Assembly (NCBI GenBank): GCA_963710745.1
Contig: CAVQBP010000024.1
Coordinates: 62,001 to 126,000, forward strand
Direction of reading: 5' to 3'
From: CAVQBP01 sp963710745
Lineage (GTDB): Bacteria > Bacteroidota > Ignavibacteria > Ignavibacteriales > Ignavibacteriaceae
DNA length: 64,000 nt
The translations under genes were made by a program, and so were the position numbers. The notes beneath the pieces were generated by a model, which worked only from the letters and a program-made list of their open reading frames with translations, had not been told where the DNA came from and did not search any database. The stretch's first letter is position 1. Every line of letters begins with the position of its first letter. Positions 19,055 through 26,609 of the stretch are shown piece by piece.

Positions 19055-19081
19055 TACTATCAGCTGATTGTTGGAAATTTC

Positions 19082-19111
19082 AATATGTTTAATCTATAAA
19101 TTTAACATATT
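19082..19111. promoter_or_regulatory. Inverted repeat upstream of the hybrid kinase gene
   Basis: AATATGTT (19082-19089) and AACATATT (19104-19111) are perfect 8-base arms separated by 14 bases, about 28 bases upstream of the kinase start codon in an AT-rich divergent spacer. It could be an operator. Base composition makes chance occurrence quite possible. Confidence 0.25.
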
Positions 19112-19300
19112 TATTCGAATAATTATTACTCAAAAAATGAGCCAGTTTAATTACCTATCAAATTTATGCTTCTTTATATTCTTCTATATCTAAAAGAAAT
19201 TTTTTACATTAAAATTCCTTTAATGTGGGATTAATAATCTTGCTAGGCAGATATTTATTCTCTAATTTTGATCAATATTTTCAATCGGGGATATTAAATT

Positions 19301-20482
19301 ATGAAAAGAAAAATTGTAGCTCTTCCCGGCGACGGCATCGGTAAATCTGTCCTGCCGGAAGCAATAAAAGTATTAAACGCCGCTGGTTTTGAATCTGATT
19401 ATATTTACGGTGATATCGGCTGGGAATTCTGGCGTAAAGAAGGAAATGCCCTTCCTCAAAGAACCATTGACCTTTTAGAAGAATATAAAATTGGTTTGTT
19501 CGGCGCAATTACAAGCAAACCAAAAGACGCCGCTTCAAAAGAGCTGGATCCGTCACTAAAAGATAAAGGTTATATTTATTTTAGCCCGATAGTCGGATTA
19601 AGACAACACTTCAACCTTGATATATGCATAAGACCTTGTCAGTCATTCAAAGGAAATCCTCTTAATTTCCTAAGAAGAAAAGATGGAGGATTTGAAGAAC
19701 CTATAGTAAATGCAGTAATATTCAGACAGAATACCGAAGGCTTATATTCGGGAGTTGAATGGACTAATCCTCCTAAAATTGTAAGGGATGCATTTGAAAC
19801 TCATCCTAAAATGAAAGCATTTAAAAATGTACCAAGTGAAGATCTTGCAATATCTTCAAGAATTGTCTCCAGGAATGCATGCAAAAGAATTCTTAAAGAA
19901 GCTTTTGAGTATGCAAAAAAATTCGGTTATACAAATGTTACTGTTTGTGAAAAACCGAATGTACTTAGAGAAACTTCCGGTATGATGTTTAATGAAGCCA
20001 GAATTATTGCAAAGGATTATCCGGAGATTCAATTGTGGGATACAAATATAGACGCACAAATGATGTGGCTGACAAAAAATCCGGAAATTTATGGAGTGCT
20101 TGTTGCCGAGAATATGTTCGGTGATATAATAAGCGACGGCTTTGCAGGATTAGTAGGCGGTTTAGGATTTGCCTGCAGTGCAAATATCGGTAAAGATGTG
20201 GCAGTATTTGAACCAACTCATGGTTCTGCTCCTAAATACCAGGAATTAAATCCTTCAATTGTTAATCCTATTGCGATGATACTAAGTGCATGCATGATGC
20301 TGGACCACCTGGGAGAAAATGCAAAAGCCGGAAAAATCAGAGAGTCTATCGCAAAAGTTATTGAAGAAGGAAAAGTAAAAACATATGACATGTTAAAATT
20401 AAAAGGTGGTCCGGATGTGTTTAAACGCGGAGCATGTACAACTCAGCAAATGACTGACGAAATTATTAAAAATATTGTTTAA
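19301..20482 (+). CDS. Isocitrate/isopropylmalate dehydrogenase family enzyme (probable NAD-isocitrate dehydrogenase)
   Basis: This 393-aa beta-decarboxylating dehydrogenase has LPGDGIGKSVLPEA at the N-terminus and a substrate arginine segment (VGLRQHFNLDICIRP). It also has the metal/substrate site ENMFGDIISDGFAGLVGG and the cofactor loop FEPTHGSAPKY. EPTHGSAP loops generally go with NAD rather than NADP. The family includes isocitrate, isopropylmalate and homoisocitrate dehydrogenases. Location upstream of an aconitase and citrate lyase genes argues for isocitrate (isocitrate to 2-oxoglutarate or the reverse). A GGGGA ribosome site lies 10 bases before the ATG. Specificity is inferred from context. 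Confidence 0.85.
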   Translation: MKRKIVALPGDGIGKSVLPEAIKVLNAAGFESDYIYGDIGWEFWRKEGNALPQRTIDLLEEYKIGLFGAITSKPKDAASKELDPSLKDKGYIYFSPIVGLRQHFNLDICIRPCQSFKGNPLNFLRRKDGGFEEPIVNAVIFRQNTEGLYSGVEWTNPPKIVRDAFETHPKMKAFKNVPSEDLAISSRIVSRNACKRILKEAFEYAKKFGYTNVTVCEKPNVLRETSGMMFNEARIIAKDYPEIQLWDTNIDAQMMWLTKNPEIYGVLVAENMFGDIISDGFAGLVGGLGFACSANIGKDVAVFEPTHGSAPKYQELNPSIVNPIAMILSACMMLDHLGENAKAGKIRESIAKVIEEGKVKTYDMLKLKGGPDVFKRGACTTQQMTDEIIKNIV

Positions 20483-20504
20483 CTTTTAAATTGTCTAATT
20501 GCTT

Positions 20505-20535
20505 TCAGCCAAAAGGCTGATCCGCCTTTGGCGGA
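20505..20535. repeat. Paired-hairpin (REP-like) element, copy 1
   Basis: Two small perfect hairpins stand back to back. One is TCAGCC/GGCTGA with an AAAA loop (20505-20520); the other is TCCGCC/GGCGGA with a TTT loop (20521-20535). It lies 22 bases after the stop of the dehydrogenase gene. A related, partly degenerate copy lies at 25206-25234 after the MmgE/PrpD gene. Both have flanking octamer tracts. GC content is far above the surroundings. Confidence 0.65.
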
Positions 20536-20537
20536 AA

Positions 20538-20574
20538 TTGTTAAAATGCTTATCTGCAATTTAACAATTTGACA
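20538..20574. repeat. Octamer tract flanking hairpin element
   Basis: TTGTTAAAA just after the hairpin pair, and ATTTAACA plus ATTTGACA in tandem at 20559-20574 (8-base period), make an imperfect inverted arrangement around 20545-20558. The same octamers recur at 21291, 23703, 25238 (reverse) and 54494. Confidence 0.5.
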
Positions 20575-20598
20575 ATTAAGTGATTCGAAAGAATATTT

Positions 20599-21132
20599 AT
20601 GAAACAAGAAGTCTTAAAAATCTGGCCTGAAATAAACTGGATTAAAAATGAAAATTTAAGAGAAAAAGTTCTGAACTGCTGGACTTACGCAATTCATAAA
20701 AGTGTTTTAAGTATTGATGATTTAAATACAATTCCTTTTTCTCTTTTAATCAAGGACTGCAATATTTCATTTATGAACCACAAGCGAACTGCAGTACAGC
20801 TCTCTGTTGATATTGCAAACCGGATGAAGGAAAATTTTAGTGATCAGATTAAAATTGATATGGATATTCTTATTGCCGGTGCAATTCTGATAGATGTTGG
20901 AAAGTTAGTTGAATATGATAAAAGTGACGGCAAATTAATAACCAGTAAAGCCGGTAAACTCTTACGTCATCCTTTCAGCGGTGTAGCGATTGCAGATCGA
21001 TTTGAACTACCACCTGAAGTCCAGCACATTATTGCATATCATGCAAAAGAAGGAGATTCAGCAAAGCGAAGTATTGAAGCGATAATTGTTCATCATGCGG
21101 ATTTCGTTTCATTTGAGCCATTCCAGACTTAA
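20599..21132 (+). CDS. HD-domain protein (degenerate metal site)
   Basis: This 177-aa protein resembles HD phosphohydrolases. It has a leading NHKRTAVQLSVDIANRM helix, then GAILIDVGKLVEY where the usual HD doublet reads ID. It continues with RHPFSGVAIADRF and ends with VHHADFVSFEPF. The first histidine of the doublet is replaced, so metal binding and catalysis may be altered. It is in the same direction and order as the dehydrogenase and aconitase, which suggests co-transcription. A role in nucleotide signalling or in this pathway is not shown by sequence. Confidence 0.75.
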   Translation: MKQEVLKIWPEINWIKNENLREKVLNCWTYAIHKSVLSIDDLNTIPFSLLIKDCNISFMNHKRTAVQLSVDIANRMKENFSDQIKIDMDILIAGAILIDVGKLVEYDKSDGKLITSKAGKLLRHPFSGVAIADRFELPPEVQHIIAYHAKEGDSAKRSIEAIIVHHADFVSFEPFQT

Positions 21133-21145
21133 TTGTTTAATTGTT
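21130..21145. repeat. Perfect octamer tandem pair TAATTGTT
   Basis: TAATTGTT occurs twice in tandem (21130-21137 and 21138-21145), starting inside the stop codon of the HD gene and ending just before the ribosome site of the truncated four-helix-bundle gene. It is the reverse-strand relative of the ATTTAACA octamers seen elsewhere. Confidence 0.45.
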
Positions 21146-21163
21146 ATTATTAAAGAGGGAGAA

Positions 21164-21304
21164 ATGGAAACTAAAAAATTCTTAAAATTAAATGACATTG
21201 AAGCATATAGAATTACATTTAAGCTGAGTAATCATATTTGGGATGTAGTTTTAAAATGGGATTTCTTTGCCAAAGACACAATAAGAAAACATTTGACAAT
21301 TTAA
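21164..21304 (+). pseudogene. Truncated four-helix-bundle protein (23S rRNA intervening-sequence type)
   Basis: A 46-residue frame with a good ribosome site (AAAGAGGGAG) starts METKKFLKLNDIEAYRITFK and continues to WDFFAKDTI. This is the typical first 40 residues of S23/four-helix-bundle proteins, which are normally about 120 aa. It then ends abruptly as RKHLTI because the DNA passes into an octamer repeat (ATTTGACA ATTTAACC at 21291-21306), which supplies the stop. The remaining three helices are missing. The family name comes from ORFs in rRNA intervening sequences. Standalone copies are common and of unknown role. Confidence 0.65.
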
Positions 21305-21306
21305 CC
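21291..21306. repeat. Octamer pair at the truncation point of the four-helix-bundle gene
   Basis: ATTTGACA followed directly by ATTTAACC (8-base period). It encodes the last residues and stop of the truncated gene and lies 13 bases before the aconitase start. Confidence 0.5.
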
Positions 21307-21318
21307 ATAAAAGCAATT

Positions 21319-23292
21319 ATGTCACAGACCCTAATAGAAAAAATCGCTCAAAAATATGCAGTTAACCTGGATAAAGATCATGAAGTTCATTCAGGAGATT
21401 ATATATCCATAAAACCTGCTTATGTTATGACTCATGATAATACGGGTGCAGTCATTCCTAAATTTAAAGCTATCGGTGCAACAAAGCTTTTTAATCCAAG
21501 ACAGGTAGTTCACACACTCGACCATAATGTTCAGGACAAAAGTGAAAAGAACCTGGAGAAATATAAAAAGATTGAAGATTTTTCTAAATCAATGGGTGCT
21601 GACTTCTACCCTGCAGGAAGAGGGATAGGACACCAGATTATTTGTGAAGAAGGTTATGCATGGCCGGGAACTATGGTCGTAGCATCCGACAGCCATTCAA
21701 ATATGTACGGAGGATTAGGATGTTTGGGAACTCCGATTGTAAGGACCGATGCTGCCGCAATTTGGGCAACAGGCAGAACCTGGTGGAAGGTTCCTCCGAC
21801 AGCCAAAGTAGTTTTAACAGAGAAATTAAAACCCGGTGTTAAGGGGAAAGATGTAATTATTGCTTTATGCGGTTTTTTTAATAAAGATGAAGTTTTAAAT
21901 CATGCATTAGAATTTACCGGTGATGGAATAAAATCGCTTACAGTTGATGAAAGACTGACTATCGCTAATATGACTACTGAATGGGGTGCTTTAGCCGGTG
22001 TATTTCCTGTCGATGATGTTACAATAAAATGGTTAAGGAAAAGAGCTGATTATATTAAAGCCAGAGGTTTGGCAGGTGTAAATTCAGATGCTGATGGAAA
22101 AGGGATTCATCCAAGATTAAATGAACAAAAAATTTTGGAATTAGAAAAGAATATCACCGAACCTGATCATGATGCGTTTTATTCAAAGGAAATTACTATT
22201 GATCTCTCAACTGTTCAGCCCTTTGTTTCGGGACCTAATACTGTAAAAGTAATGTCTCCCGTTTCCGAAATAAAAAATAAAAATATAAAAATTAATAAAG
22301 CTTACCTGGTTTCTTGTGTAAATAGCAGGGTTGAAGACCTTGCTGAAGCAGCAGATGTTGTTAAAGGGAAAAAAGTTGCAGAGAGTGTTAAGTTTTATAT
22401 TGCTGCAGCATCAAGTGAAGTACAGGCTGAAAGCGAAAAAAGAGGTGATTGGCAAGATCTATTAAATGCCGGGGCTATACCGCTTCTGCCCGGATGCGGC
22501 CCTTGCATCGGTTTGGGCACAGGACTTTTGGAAGACGGCGAAATCGGGATTTCGGCAACTAACAGGAATTTTAAAGGAAGAATGGGCTCTCCAAATGCAC
22601 AAGCTTATTTAGCCTCGCCTGCTGTTGTTGCTTATTCTGCAATCGAAGGGAAGATTGACTATTCATGGAAAGATTCTTCATTAAACATCAATGGAAAAAT
22701 AAAATCATACAATAAGAAACAAGAAGAAAAGAAGAAGACAAAAATTATTAATGGATTTCCTGAAATGATTGAAGGAGAATTGCTCTTTTGCTACCAGGAT
22801 AATCTGAATACAGATGGTATTTATCCCGGTAAATATACTTATGTGGATGATTTTACTCCTCAGCAGCAGGCCGGTGTTGTTATGGAAAATTATGATCCTG
22901 AATTCAAAAATATTGCAAAAGATGGCGATATTTTAGTCGGCGGTTATAATTTTGGAACAGGCTCTTCACGTGAACAGGCTGCAACAGCATTAAAGTATAA
23001 AGGGATCAGGTTATTAATCGCCGGTTCATTAAATGAAACTTATAAAAGAAATGCTTTAAACAACGGATTCCTTTTAATTGAATGCTCTGACTTGGTAGAT
23101 GATTTTAAAGAAAAATATGACAAACAAAAATTAACTGTAAAGACTGGAATTACAGCAAAAATAGATTTTACAAGTTCATCAATGATTGTAGATAATAAAG
23201 CTTATTCTTTTGATCCGGTTGGTGCAGCAGCTCAGGAATTAATTGTTGTAGGAGGATTGGAAGAATGGGTGAAGAAGAATATATCCGGCTAA
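21319..23292 (+). CDS. Aconitate hydratase (aconitase A / mitochondrial type)
   Basis: The ATG at 21319 (MSQTLIEKIAQKYAVN) gives 657 aa. The longer frame from 21238 reads through the four-helix remnant and is rejected. The iron-sulfur ligands are C333 (LVSCVNSRVEDL), C393 and C396 (PGCGPCIGLGTG), followed by TNRNFKGRMGSP. The C-terminal swivel domain has FGTGSSREQAATAL. Aconitases interconvert citrate and isocitrate through cis-aconitate in the cytosol. It lies between an isocitrate-dehydrogenase-like gene and citrate lyase genes, consistent with citrate/isocitrate as substrate. Homoaconitase is an alternative, but no lysine-pathway neighbours are seen. Confidence 0.92.
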   Translation: MSQTLIEKIAQKYAVNLDKDHEVHSGDYISIKPAYVMTHDNTGAVIPKFKAIGATKLFNPRQVVHTLDHNVQDKSEKNLEKYKKIEDFSKSMGADFYPAGRGIGHQIICEEGYAWPGTMVVASDSHSNMYGGLGCLGTPIVRTDAAAIWATGRTWWKVPPTAKVVLTEKLKPGVKGKDVIIALCGFFNKDEVLNHALEFTGDGIKSLTVDERLTIANMTTEWGALAGVFPVDDVTIKWLRKRADYIKARGLAGVNSDADGKGIHPRLNEQKILELEKNITEPDHDAFYSKEITIDLSTVQPFVSGPNTVKVMSPVSEIKNKNIKINKAYLVSCVNSRVEDLAEAADVVKGKKVAESVKFYIAAASSEVQAESEKRGDWQDLLNAGAIPLLPGCGPCIGLGTGLLEDGEIGISATNRNFKGRMGSPNAQAYLASPAVVAYSAIEGKIDYSWKDSSLNINGKIKSYNKKQEEKKKTKIINGFPEMIEGELLFCYQDNLNTDGIYPGKYTYVDDFTPQQQAGVVMENYDPEFKNIAKDGDILVGGYNFGTGSSREQAATALKYKGIRLLIAGSLNETYKRNALNNGFLLIECSDLVDDFKEKYDKQKLTVKTGITAKIDFTSSSMIVDNKAYSFDPVGAAAQELIVVGGLEEWVKKNISG

Positions 23293-23335
23293 TTTTTTAT
23301 ATTTACCGCTAAAGTTATAAAATACAGATTGTATT

Positions 23336-23572
23336 ATGAAACCACTTGAAAGAATAACAATCGAACCTGACATTTTGGTTGGTAAACCAACAATTAGAGG
23401 ATTAAGAATCAGCGTTGATCAGATAATTAAAGCTTTAGCATCCGGATTAAGTGCAGAAAAAATTATAGAGGATTATCCTGAACTAGAAATCGAAGATCTT
23501 CAAGCAGCTTTGTTGTATGCCTCTAAACTTCTGGAATCTGAAAAAATATATATAATTAATGGAACAATCTAA
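23336..23572 (+). CDS. DUF433 protein (VapB-like antitoxin family), apparently orphan
   Basis: This 78-aa protein matches DUF433 closely: ITIEPDILVGKPTIRGLRIS, then IIEDYPELEIEDLQAALLYA. DUF433 proteins are winged-HTH-like and are usually paired with a DUF5615 PIN-like toxin directly downstream. The following 193 bases contain no such frame. It lies in the same direction as the aconitase, 43 bases after it. Either the toxin has been lost or this member has another role. Confidence 0.85.
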   Translation: MKPLERITIEPDILVGKPTIRGLRISVDQIIKALASGLSAEKIIEDYPELEIEDLQAALLYASKLLESEKIYIINGTI

Positions 23573-23702
23573 TCTAAAGATTATCTTCCAAAAGTATTCA
23601 AAAGAAATTAAAGGTAAATTTTCAGTCTATTAAGATAAGAAACTACGTATAAGATAATTTATTAGAAAGACAGAAGAAAGAAATCAATTTTCCAATGAAG
23701 AG

Positions 23703-23750
23703 ATTTAACAATTCAGCAATTTAACATTTCGATAATTTAACAATAAATAA
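23703..23750. repeat. Octamer array of six units before the MmgE/PrpD gene
   Basis: The segment divides into eight-base units ATTTAACA, ATTCAGCA, ATTTAACA, TTTCGATA, ATTTAACA and ATAAATAA. The exact unit ATTTAACA therefore recurs every 16 bases (23703, 23719, 23735). It ends 15 bases before the start codon of the next gene, so it lies in the leader or promoter of that gene. Confidence 0.6.
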
Positions 23751-23765
23751 TAGAAATATAAATCT

Positions 23766-25199
23766 ATGAAAAAACCTATATCATATAGTATAGCTGAATT
23801 TGCTGTCAACCTGAAATACAAAGACCTTCCTAAAGAAGTGGTTTATGAAGTTAAACGATTTCTTTATGATTCAATTGGATGTGCCTACGGCGGTTATCAT
23901 ACAAAGGATGTTAATATTCTTAGAAATATTTATAAAAAAATCGGCGGAAAAAAAGAATCAACTTTAATCGGGTTTGGTGATAAGATTCCTGCAGTAAATT
24001 CTGCATTAATAAATTCTTTAATGATTAGAGCTTTGGATTTTAATGATATTTACTGGAAAGAAGATCCTTCCCATCCTTCAGATTTGATTCCGGCTGCGTT
24101 TTCCGCGGGTGAAATGGTCAATGCATCAATGAAAGAAGTAATAACTGCAATTGTACTCGGATATGAATTTGAACAAAGATTATGTGAATTTGCTGTGCCG
24201 GGAATTCGTGAGAGAAAATGGCATCATGCTACTTTAACTCAATTTGTTTCTCCCATAGTTGCGGGAAAACTATTGGGATTAAATGTTGAGCAAATGGTAA
24301 ATGCAATTGGAATCAACGGCAGCCACAATCATACAATCGGTTGCCCAACAGCAGGGAAATTGACTATGATGAAAAATACAGTTGATCCGATGGCAGCACA
24401 ATCCGGGGTCTTTGCTGCATTAATGGCTAAAGAAGGTTATACAGGGACTGAAGCAGTATTTGAAGGCAAGGAAGGCTTCATGGATTGTTTCTTCGGATGG
24501 AATGCTAGAGAACAAAGAATAGAAGCATTACAAATGAAAGGAAGAGATAGTCTTGGTGAATGGAAATGGGATTTAAATAAACTTATTGGAAATCTCGGTA
24601 AAAATTATAAAATCCTTGAATGCGGAATGAAAGCTTTTCCTACTGAAGCTTTAACGCATACTCATATATCAGCAGCATTAAAAGCTGTTGTAAAAAATAA
24701 CATCAGCTATGATCAAATTGACTCTGTAACCGTAACTACTATTGCAAGAGCCTGTGATATCCTTTTCGATCCGCAAAAGTATAATCCGGAATCAAGAGAG
24801 ACTGCAGATCATTCACTTCCCTATTGTCTTGCAGCAGCTTTGGTTGATCATAAAATTACTACTCAATCATTTTCAGAAGAGAAACTGAAAGATCCAAAAA
24901 TACGTGAAGTAATTAATAAAATTAAAGGAGAAGCATCTGTAGAATTTGAAAAGATGTTCCCGGCTAAGCAGCCTTCGAAAGTCCTGATAAAGACAAAAGA
25001 CGGAAAAGAATATTCAGAGTATCTTGAATATCCCAAAGGCGATCCGAGAGAACCAATGACTGAAGAAGATCTGGATAATAAATTTAATTCCTTATCCGAC
25101 GAACTTTTAACTAAAAGAAAACAAAAAAATATTAAGAAAATGATTTTCAAATGTGAAAAGAAAAAGGTAAGGGAATTCATGGATAGATTAATCGTTTAA
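23766..25199 (+). CDS. MmgE/PrpD family protein (2-methylcitrate dehydratase-like)
   Basis: This 477-aa protein has the family landmarks DSIGCAYGG near residue 40, RALDFNDIY and DPSHPSDLIPAAFSAGE near residue 90. Further landmarks are WHHATLTQFVSP and MKAFPTEALTHTHISAAL. Members dehydrate 2-methylcitrate, decarboxylate cis-aconitate or isomerise similar tricarboxylates. Placement between aconitase and citrate lyase genes points to a tricarboxylic acid substrate. No methylcitrate synthase or lyase gene is visible, so a propionate route is not supported here. The exact reaction is open. Confidence 0.88.
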   Translation: MKKPISYSIAEFAVNLKYKDLPKEVVYEVKRFLYDSIGCAYGGYHTKDVNILRNIYKKIGGKKESTLIGFGDKIPAVNSALINSLMIRALDFNDIYWKEDPSHPSDLIPAAFSAGEMVNASMKEVITAIVLGYEFEQRLCEFAVPGIRERKWHHATLTQFVSPIVAGKLLGLNVEQMVNAIGINGSHNHTIGCPTAGKLTMMKNTVDPMAAQSGVFAALMAKEGYTGTEAVFEGKEGFMDCFFGWNAREQRIEALQMKGRDSLGEWKWDLNKLIGNLGKNYKILECGMKAFPTEALTHTHISAALKAVVKNNISYDQIDSVTVTTIARACDILFDPQKYNPESRETADHSLPYCLAAALVDHKITTQSFSEEKLKDPKIREVINKIKGEASVEFEKMFPAKQPSKVLIKTKDGKEYSEYLEYPKGDPREPMTEEDLDNKFNSLSDELLTKRKQKNIKKMIFKCEKKKVREFMDRLIV

Positions 25200-25205
25200 T
25201 TGTTA

Positions 25206-25253
25206 TCAGCCAAAAGCGGATCTGCTCCGGCAGATATTGTTTTATTGTTAAAT
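25206..25253. repeat. Hairpin element copy 2 with reverse octamers
   Basis: It begins TCAGCCAAAAG like copy 1 at 20505, then diverges. The second hairpin is TCTGC/GCAGA with a TCCG loop (25221-25234). It is followed by two reverse-orientation octamers TGTTTTAT and TGTTAAAT (25238-25253). It starts seven bases after the MmgE/PrpD stop codon. Confidence 0.5.
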
Positions 25254-25311
25254 CGTTTTTTTATTATCAACTTTCTTTAATTTGAATAATCAGAATTTCA
25301 ATAAAAATATA

Positions 25312-26520
25312 ATGAGCAAACAAAAATTAAAATCATCAGCTGGTAAACGAGGAGAAAACATCCGTTCCGATTGTTATTTTGAGATCGAGTTCAAAAATTC
25401 AGGCGGAATTAATATAGAATTAAACAGTAAAGTTTCTTCAATGTTCGGAGAATCAATAAAAGGACAAATTAAAGATATCTGCAGATATTTGGGGATAAAG
25501 AATGTAAAGATTCATATGGAGGACAGTGGTGCACTTCCATTTGTTATTGAAGCAAGGTTGGAATCTGCAGTTAAAAAATTATATCCTCGAACAGAAAAAG
25601 AATACCTGATTCCTTTCAACAAGAAAAATTCTTATAAAACATCTAAAGATAAATTAAGAAGAAGCCGTTTATATCTACCAGGTAATGAACCGAAATTTTT
25701 TATAAATGCCGGTCTTCACAAACCCGATGGTATTATATTAGATCTTGAAGATAGTGTTGCACCTACTGAAAAAGATTCTGCACAATTACTCGTCAGGAAT
25801 GCACTTCGTTCAGTTGATTTTTATGGCGCAGAAAGAATGGTTAGAATAAATCAGTTGCCAAAAGGATTAACTGATTTAAGATACATTGTTCCGCACAATG
25901 TACATGTAATTTTAATTCCCAAATGTGAATCTTCAAAACAAATAAAAGATGTAGAAGAAGAGATAAATAAATTGAAGAGTGAATACAAAATTCAAAATGA
26001 AATTTATTTAATGCCTATTATTGAGAGTGCTTCTGGAATAATAAAAGCATATGAAATTGCTTCAGCATCAAAAAATATTTGTGCTCTTGCAATTGGATTG
26101 GAAGATTATACTGCTGATATCGGGACCCAAAGAACCAATGAAGGAAAAGAAAGCTTTTTTGCAAGATCAATGATAGTAAATGCAGCCAGAGCCGCCGGAG
26201 TGCAGGCTATTGACACTGTATTCTCCGATGTTGCCGATATGGATGGCCTTAAACAATCTGTTCTGGAAGCTAAATCATTAGGTTTTGAAGGTAAGGGATG
26301 TATTCATCCAAGACAGATTAAAATTATTCACGAGGCTTTTGCCCCGACAACAGAGGAAATAGAAAAAGCCCGCAAAATTGTTGATGCATTTAATGAAGCT
26401 GAAAAGAAAGGATTGGGAGTTGTTTCCTTGGGTACAAAAATGATCGATCCTCCCATAGTTAAAAAAGCTCAGAAAATAATTGAATTGAGTAGAATAAATA
26501 ATTTCTTAATCAAAAATTGA
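25312..26520 (+). CDS. citE: Citrate lyase acyl carrier (CitD-like) fused to beta subunit (CitE)
   Basis: From ATG 25312 (a TTG ten codons earlier is less likely) the product is 402 aa. Residues about 8-90 resemble CitD, with AGKRGENIRSDC, GGINIELNSKV, FGESIKG and MEDSGALPFVIEARLESA. Residues about 108-395 are a CitE/HpcH-type TIM barrel with RRSRLYLPGN, LDLEDSVAPTEK (metal ligands) and MPIIESASG. CitD carries the phosphoribosyl-dephospho-CoA group and CitE cleaves citryl to acetyl plus oxaloacetate. Ser19 in RSD is the probable attachment residue, though classical CitD reads ES(S/G)D there. CitF follows, but CitC, CitG and CitX are not in the window. Confidence 0.85.
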   Translation: MSKQKLKSSAGKRGENIRSDCYFEIEFKNSGGINIELNSKVSSMFGESIKGQIKDICRYLGIKNVKIHMEDSGALPFVIEARLESAVKKLYPRTEKEYLIPFNKKNSYKTSKDKLRRSRLYLPGNEPKFFINAGLHKPDGIILDLEDSVAPTEKDSAQLLVRNALRSVDFYGAERMVRINQLPKGLTDLRYIVPHNVHVILIPKCESSKQIKDVEEEINKLKSEYKIQNEIYLMPIIESASGIIKAYEIASASKNICALAIGLEDYTADIGTQRTNEGKESFFARSMIVNAARAAGVQAIDTVFSDVADMDGLKQSVLEAKSLGFEGKGCIHPRQIKIIHEAFAPTTEEIEKARKIVDAFNEAEKKGLGVVSLGTKMIDPPIVKKAQKIIELSRINNFLIKN

Positions 26521-26609
26521 TATGCAATAGAAAATGGATTAATCGGATTATAAATGCTTTATGATGGTCAGTATTATCCGTCAAATCCGTGTTCAATTAA
26601 AGGTTGTAA

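Noticed and set aside
21238..21318. Longer N-terminus for the aconitase (27 extra residues)
   Set aside because: The extra residues are an out-of-frame reading of the truncated four-helix-bundle gene; the conserved protein starts at ATG 21319.
23565..23639. 24-codon frame after DUF433 as a DUF5615 toxin remnant
   Set aside because: Its sequence shows none of the PIN-like motifs of DUF5615 and it is too short.
24863..25180. 105-codon minus-strand frame inside the MmgE/PrpD gene
   Set aside because: Antisense shadow of a well-conserved gene; serine/phenylalanine-rich with no domain.
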